Both the position numbers and the translations under genes were made by a program. Source: Actinomycetota bacterium (GTDB lineage Bacteria; Actinomycetota; Acidimicrobiia; IMCC26256; BP-133). From it: a stretch of DNA of 8,216 nt. Where the stretch lies: positions 1 through 8,216 of the forward strand of contig JAUZEX010000513.1 of the NCBI GenBank assembly GCA_030838815.1, written 5' to 3'. Shown here in pieces: positions 5,441 through 8,216 of the stretch. Below the pieces are notes generated by a model. The model searched no databases. It had not been told where the DNA came from and saw nothing but the letters and a program-made list of their open reading frames with translations. Each line of letters begins with the position of its first letter. The stretch's first letter is position 1.

Positions 5441-5818
5441 CTAGAGGTACCCGAAGGCCTGGAGGCGGCCGGAGACGGCCGCCTCGTCGTCATCGCTGTA
5501 GTCATCGAGCGGCTCCGACCAGCCGGCGGCCGCGAGGTGGCGGAGCACCATCCGGGCCGACTCCCCCGCCCGGGCGCCGTCGCCGGGGACGACGACATCG
5601 GGGGCGGTCGCTGCTTCACCGGCGGGCCCATCACCGGACGGCACCGCGCCCACCACGACCTCGACCAGACGCAGAGGCCCGCCCGGTGACGAGGACGCCC
5701 GCTCGGTGGCGAGCACGACCGTGGCGCGGCCGGCCAGTTCCCGCTCCAGGGCCCGGGCGATGCTTCCGGCGACCGAGGCCGGCTGGCCCGACACCCACAG
5801 GCAGAACTCTTCTTTCAC
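5441..5818 (-). CDS. APS-kinase-like protein without a P-loop lysine, with R-L-x-A-F-G-Y-L tail
   Basis: A 125-residue protein I can match only loosely. FCLWVSGQPASVAGSIARAL (5-24) aligns by eye with the N-terminus of adenylylsulfate kinase (CysC), usually LWFTGLPGSGKSTIA, but Gly-Lys-Ser-Thr is replaced by Val-Ala-Gly-Ser, removing the Walker A lysine. The later segment APDVVVPGDG followed by SARMVLRHLAAAGW resembles the CysC C-terminal region. The middle of the kinase is missing: CysC is about 175-200 residues. ATP-dependent kinase activity is therefore unlikely; a structural or regulatory pseudoenzyme is more plausible. An acidic stretch leads into GRLQAFGYL at the C-terminus, almost the same as in the RHH protein. 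GTG at 5818 overlaps the upstream stop (GTGA) and has GAGGTG upstream; GTG at 5821 is an alternative. The gene is real by coupling and composition; the homology is tentative. Confidence 0.72.
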   Translation of the reverse strand: MKEEFCLWVSGQPASVAGSIARALERELAGRATVVLATERASSSPGGPLRLVEVVVGAVPSGDGPAGEAATAPDVVVPGDGARAGESARMVLRHLAAAGWSEPLDDYSDDDEAAVSGRLQAFGYL

Positions 5819-7209
5819 CACAACGGTTTCACCTCGGTGCCGGGGTTCTGGTCCAGTCCGTAGAGCCCGAGAATGGTCGGGCCGATCTGCATGAGCTCGC
5901 TGCCGAATTGCTCGCCGCGCAAGGGAACGCGGGGCCCGGCGGCGACGAAGATCCCGTCCATGGCGTGGTTGGCGTCGTCGGGGCCGGTGTCGTTCTCGAA
6001 CGTGTAGAGGCCGAGGCCCATCGTGGCCACCGGCCGCCACCGCAGCTCGCCGAAGTAGGCGATGAGGTCGGGGGCGATGCCGTTCACCACCGGGTAGAGG
6101 TCCTCCGGGCGGTGGACCTTGTTGCCCATCGGCGCGCCCCGGTGGTCGACGACCGCCTCGAGGCCCGCCGCGATCTCCGCCCGCACCGCCTCGTACCGTT
6201 CGGGCGCCACGCAGCCCAGCGGCTCCCGCCCGGCGACGTTGAGGAACACCCGGCCGTAGTAGCCGCCGTCGGCCCAGGCCACGGTGCGCTCCCAGTCGAC
6301 CTTGGCCCCGGGCATGGGAGTGGGGCCCGTCGGCTCCTCCTCCAGCCGGAGGTAACCGTGCTGGCGCAGCCACTCGTTGATGCAGAAGCCGCCGGCCATG
6401 TGCTGGGCGCCGTGGTCGGAGATCACGAACACGTCGACATCCGGGCCGAGGACGTCGAGCAGCTCGCCCAGCTCGGTGTCGAGGGCGGCGTAATAGTCGC
6501 CGATGGCCGGCCCCAGCACCGGGTCGGGCCGGTAGTTGCGGTGGTCGGGGTGGGCGTAAGCCCAGAAGGCGTGCTGCAGGCGGTCGCCGCCGATCTCGAC
6601 CAGCATGAAGAACTCCCACGGCCGCGTGGCGACGAGGTGGCGGGCGAGGCGGAAGCGCGTCCTCGTCATCTCGTGGACGTGGGCCAGGACCCGCTCCTTC
6701 TCCTCGGAGCGGAAGTCCTCCACGTCGAGGATGTAGGGGCCGACCTCGGTCTCGATCTCGGCCTTGAGCTCCGGCGGCCAGGTGTAGTCCGAGGCGGTGG
6801 ACGGGGTGAGGAAGCACCCCACCAGGGCGCCCTCCATGGGCTTCGGCGGGTACGTGCCGGGGACGCCGACGACGATCGACGGGCGACCCGCGTCCGACAG
6901 CCGCTCCCAGACCCGGGGGGCCGGGACGGCCCGGCTGGTGGAGAAGACCAGCCGGTCGTAGGTGTGATCGCGCCGGTTGCGGAAGCCGTAGATACCGAGC
7001 GCCCCGGGAGACAGCCCGGTCATGGCGCAGGACCAGGCCGGCACGGTGATCGGCGGGTCGATCGACCGGAGCCGGCCCCAGGCGCCTTCCTCCCGCAGCC
7101 GGGACAGGGTCGGCATGCGGTCGGCGTAGCGTTCGAAGGCGAGGTCGGGCACGGCCCCGTCGAGGCCGATGACCGCCACTCTCCCGCCCGCTGATCCGCT
7201 CACGTTCAT
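5815..7209 (-). CDS. Alkaline phosphatase superfamily protein (type I phosphodiesterase/nucleotide pyrophosphatase-like), copy 1
   Basis: A 464-residue protein with all predicted AlkP-superfamily residues: Asp17 (VIGLDG), Thr55 in PPITVPAW as nucleophile, Asp209/His213 (GGDRLQHAFW), Asp265/His266 (VISDHGAQ) and His415 (NHAMDGIF). The block after the nucleophile is TGLSPGALGIYGF, with Leu71 where many members (and the second copy, His69) have His. Cytoplasmic location is expected, as no signal peptide is seen. The substrate is unknown; the family acts on phosphodiesters and phosphomonoesters. It is only distantly similar to the copy at 4061-5434, so the pair is not a recent duplication. ATG at 7209 is placed just 2 nt after GGAG; GTG at 7203 has better spacing (8 nt) and may be the real start. 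It ends GTEVKPLW, and its stop overlaps the next start by 4 nt. Confidence 0.9.
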   Translation of the reverse strand: MNVSGSAGGRVAVIGLDGAVPDLAFERYADRMPTLSRLREEGAWGRLRSIDPPITVPAWSCAMTGLSPGALGIYGFRNRRDHTYDRLVFSTSRAVPAPRVWERLSDAGRPSIVVGVPGTYPPKPMEGALVGCFLTPSTASDYTWPPELKAEIETEVGPYILDVEDFRSEEKERVLAHVHEMTRTRFRLARHLVATRPWEFFMLVEIGGDRLQHAFWAYAHPDHRNYRPDPVLGPAIGDYYAALDTELGELLDVLGPDVDVFVISDHGAQHMAGGFCINEWLRQHGYLRLEEEPTGPTPMPGAKVDWERTVAWADGGYYGRVFLNVAGREPLGCVAPERYEAVRAEIAAGLEAVVDHRGAPMGNKVHRPEDLYPVVNGIAPDLIAYFGELRWRPVATMGLGLYTFENDTGPDDANHAMDGIFVAAGPRVPLRGEQFGSELMQIGPTILGLYGLDQNPGTEVKPLW

Positions 7210-7210
7210 T

Positions 7211-7240
7211 TCTCCACTAGATCAATTGAGAAGCTGGAGA
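7211..7240 (-). promoter_or_regulatory. AT-richer leader with inverted repeat covering the ribosome-binding site
   Basis: In the 65-nt gap before the first AlkP gene, minus-strand TCTCCA (7240-7235) is complementary to TGGAGA (7216-7211), with an 18-nt loop containing CAATTG. The right arm includes the GGAG ribosome-binding site. This could partly hide the site in the mRNA, but six pairs with a long loop are weak and may be chance. I see no convincing promoter in this gap, so the nuclease gene may be part of the same transcript. Confidence 0.25.
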
Positions 7241-7274
7241 TCAAGTACGACACGCCCGCGTCGGGTTCCTCCCC

Positions 7275-8216
7275 TCAGCGCGGCCGGATGTCGGCGGATT
7301 CGACAAATCCGTCCGATGTCTGCCCGGCGGGCACGACGCCCTCCAGCCCCCGGTCGAGGAACGCCCCGAGCAGCTCCCATCCAGCCTCCGACGGCGGTGC
7401 CGACACCGTGGCCAGGGAAAGGGCGAACCCCAGCTCGTGGACCTCCGGCCGCGGCCCGGGGAACACCACCATCGACCGCCGGGTGCACAGCCGGGGCGCC
7501 CCCAGCATCTCGTCCGAGCCGCCCGCGGCCAGCGAGCGGGCGTAGCCCAGTTTGTCGTCGTGGTAGGTGGGGTTGCGGCTCCAGGTGGCGTCGATGGCCA
7601 TCACCACCGGCTGCCCGCCGGTCGGCCACCACTCGACGGTGGCGTCGGGGCTCCGCTTGCGGGTCAGGGCCACGATGCCCTCTCTACTTCCCTCGGCCCG
7701 GCTCTCCCGGCCGGCGCCCGGCTTGGGGTAGACGCGGTCGAAGCACACCCGGACCCGGCCCCGGGGCGTGACCGCCTCTTCGGCACCGCCCCGGGGCAGC
7801 GGCGCCCCGAGTGGGCCGGCCAGGCCGATCCGGCGGCGGACGGCGGCCCGTACCGCCTGCGACACCCACACCTCGAAGAGGGCGTTGAGCGTCTGGGTCC
7901 GCAGGCCCAGGGCGGCGGGGTCGCCGGGGATCGGGCTCCAGCGGAGGCTGTCGTCGATGGCGTCGCCCACCGTCCGCATGGCCCGGTAGTGGGGGTGGTC
8001 CCGGAGCAGGAAGCTGACGCGGGGCATCGCCCCGCTGGGCAGCTCGGCCCACGGCCGTTCGCCGGCCAGGGTGGCCAGCGCCCGGGTGGCGTCGTTCAGC
8101 TCCCGGACCTGGTCGGGGTCGAGCCAGTCCGGTGTCCCCGCCGCCTCCCGGCACAGCGCCACGAGCCGGCGGACGACCGCGGCCACGAACCGGTTCTCGG
8201 CCCGGTCGGTGCTCGG
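7275..8216 (-). CDS. PD-(D/E)XK nuclease-like protein, DUF2357-type (5' end outside window)
   Basis: The frame is open to the right edge, so the N-terminus is missing; 313 residues are visible. Near the edge it reads TDRAENRFV, and further on TLNALFEVW, both resembling conserved motifs that precede the nuclease domain in DUF2357/McrC-like proteins. The nuclease core is LTRKRSPDATVEWW followed by MAIDATWSRNPTYHDDKLGYARSL. In relatives the second motif normally reads D-A-K-Y with a catalytic lysine; here it is D-A-T-W (codons 7592-7584), so the D-x-K lysine is absent, though the later DDK lysine remains. The protein may be inactive or use a displaced lysine. It lies 65 nt upstream of the AlkP operon, so joint transcription is possible. 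DUF2357 proteins are often found in defence loci; nothing else visible here supports such a role. The family call is by eye from short motifs. Confidence 0.6.
   Translation of the reverse strand, partial: PSTDRAENRFVAAVVRRLVALCREAAGTPDWLDPDQVRELNDATRALATLAGERPWAELPSGAMPRVSFLLRDHPHYRAMRTVGDAIDDSLRWSPIPGDPAALGLRTQTLNALFEVWVSQAVRAAVRRRIGLAGPLGAPLPRGGAEEAVTPRGRVRVCFDRVYPKPGAGRESRAEGSREGIVALTRKRSPDATVEWWPTGGQPVVMAIDATWSRNPTYHDDKLGYARSLAAGGSDEMLGAPRLCTRRSMVVFPGPRPEVHELGFALSLATVSAPPSEAGWELLGAFLDRGLEGVVPAGQTSDGFVESADIRPR

Noticed and set aside
5819..6817. Extension of the kinase-like frame upstream to 6817, giving a 458-codon protein
   Set aside because: The extra part is an Arg/Pro-rich out-of-frame shadow of the first AlkP gene; only the region from 5818 has native-like composition and motifs.
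4142..7194. Very long plus-strand open frames (about 500 codons each at 4142-5689 and 5686-7194)
   Set aside because: They lie exactly opposite the two AlkP-superfamily genes, read as low-complexity Gly/Arg/Pro/Val-rich sequence with no recognisable motif, and are expected antisense shadows in very GC-rich DNA.
7275..8216. A defence island centred on the nuclease-like gene
   Set aside because: Only one nuclease-like fragment is visible, its key lysine appears missing, and the neighbouring genes are not known defence families; the flank outside the window would be needed.

Overview
The window is 8.2 kb of very GC-rich, densely packed DNA. Codon third positions are strongly G/C, several starts are GTG, and neighbouring genes overlap by 4 nt. 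With the gene families present, this suggests a chromosomal segment of an actinobacterium or similar high-GC lineage, possibly uncultured. That placement is an inference from composition and gene content. I see no tRNA, rRNA, CRISPR array, insertion sequence or phage gene.

Left part (1-3126), a probable sulfur/persulfide regulon. It holds two divergent gene pairs. The first is an FAD/NAD(P)-binding oxidoreductase (minus strand, runs off the left edge) and a TusA-like sulfur carrier (plus). The second is a cysteine dioxygenase-rhodanese operon (minus) and a 62-residue ribbon-helix-helix (RHH) protein (plus). Each divergent spacer carries two copies of one palindrome, best form TACACTCCTACAGGAGTGTA, set into recognisable promoter elements. 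The two pairs are therefore very probably controlled by one regulator. A strong hairpin terminator follows tusA. The proposed chemistry is that the dioxygenase oxidises cysteine or a related thiol, rhodanese and TusA move sulfane sulfur, and the FAD enzyme does an unidentified redox step.

Right part (3123-8216), a minus-strand block. In order of transcription it encodes a PD-(D/E)XK nuclease-like protein (5' end outside the window), an alkaline-phosphatase-superfamily (type I phosphodiesterase) protein, a short protein resembling an APS kinase that has lost its P-loop lysine, a second AlkP-superfamily protein, and a CobW/COG0523 metallochaperone GTPase. The last four are joined by 4-nt overlaps or a 6-nt gap and are almost certainly one translationally coupled operon. 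The GTPase converges on the RHH gene, and their stop codons share a CTAG palindrome.

Most unusual points: (1) the shared tandem operator with overlapping divergent promoters; (2) the P-loop-less APS-kinase-like protein between two AlkP-superfamily enzymes; (3) a nearly identical C-terminal tail, R-L-x-A-[LF]-G-Y-L-stop, on both the RHH protein and the kinase-like protein, which otherwise look unrelated; (4) a COG0523 metallochaperone coupled to predicted metal-dependent phosphodiesterases. Together these suggest an uncharacterised AlkP/pseudo-kinase/RHH module beside a sulfur regulon.
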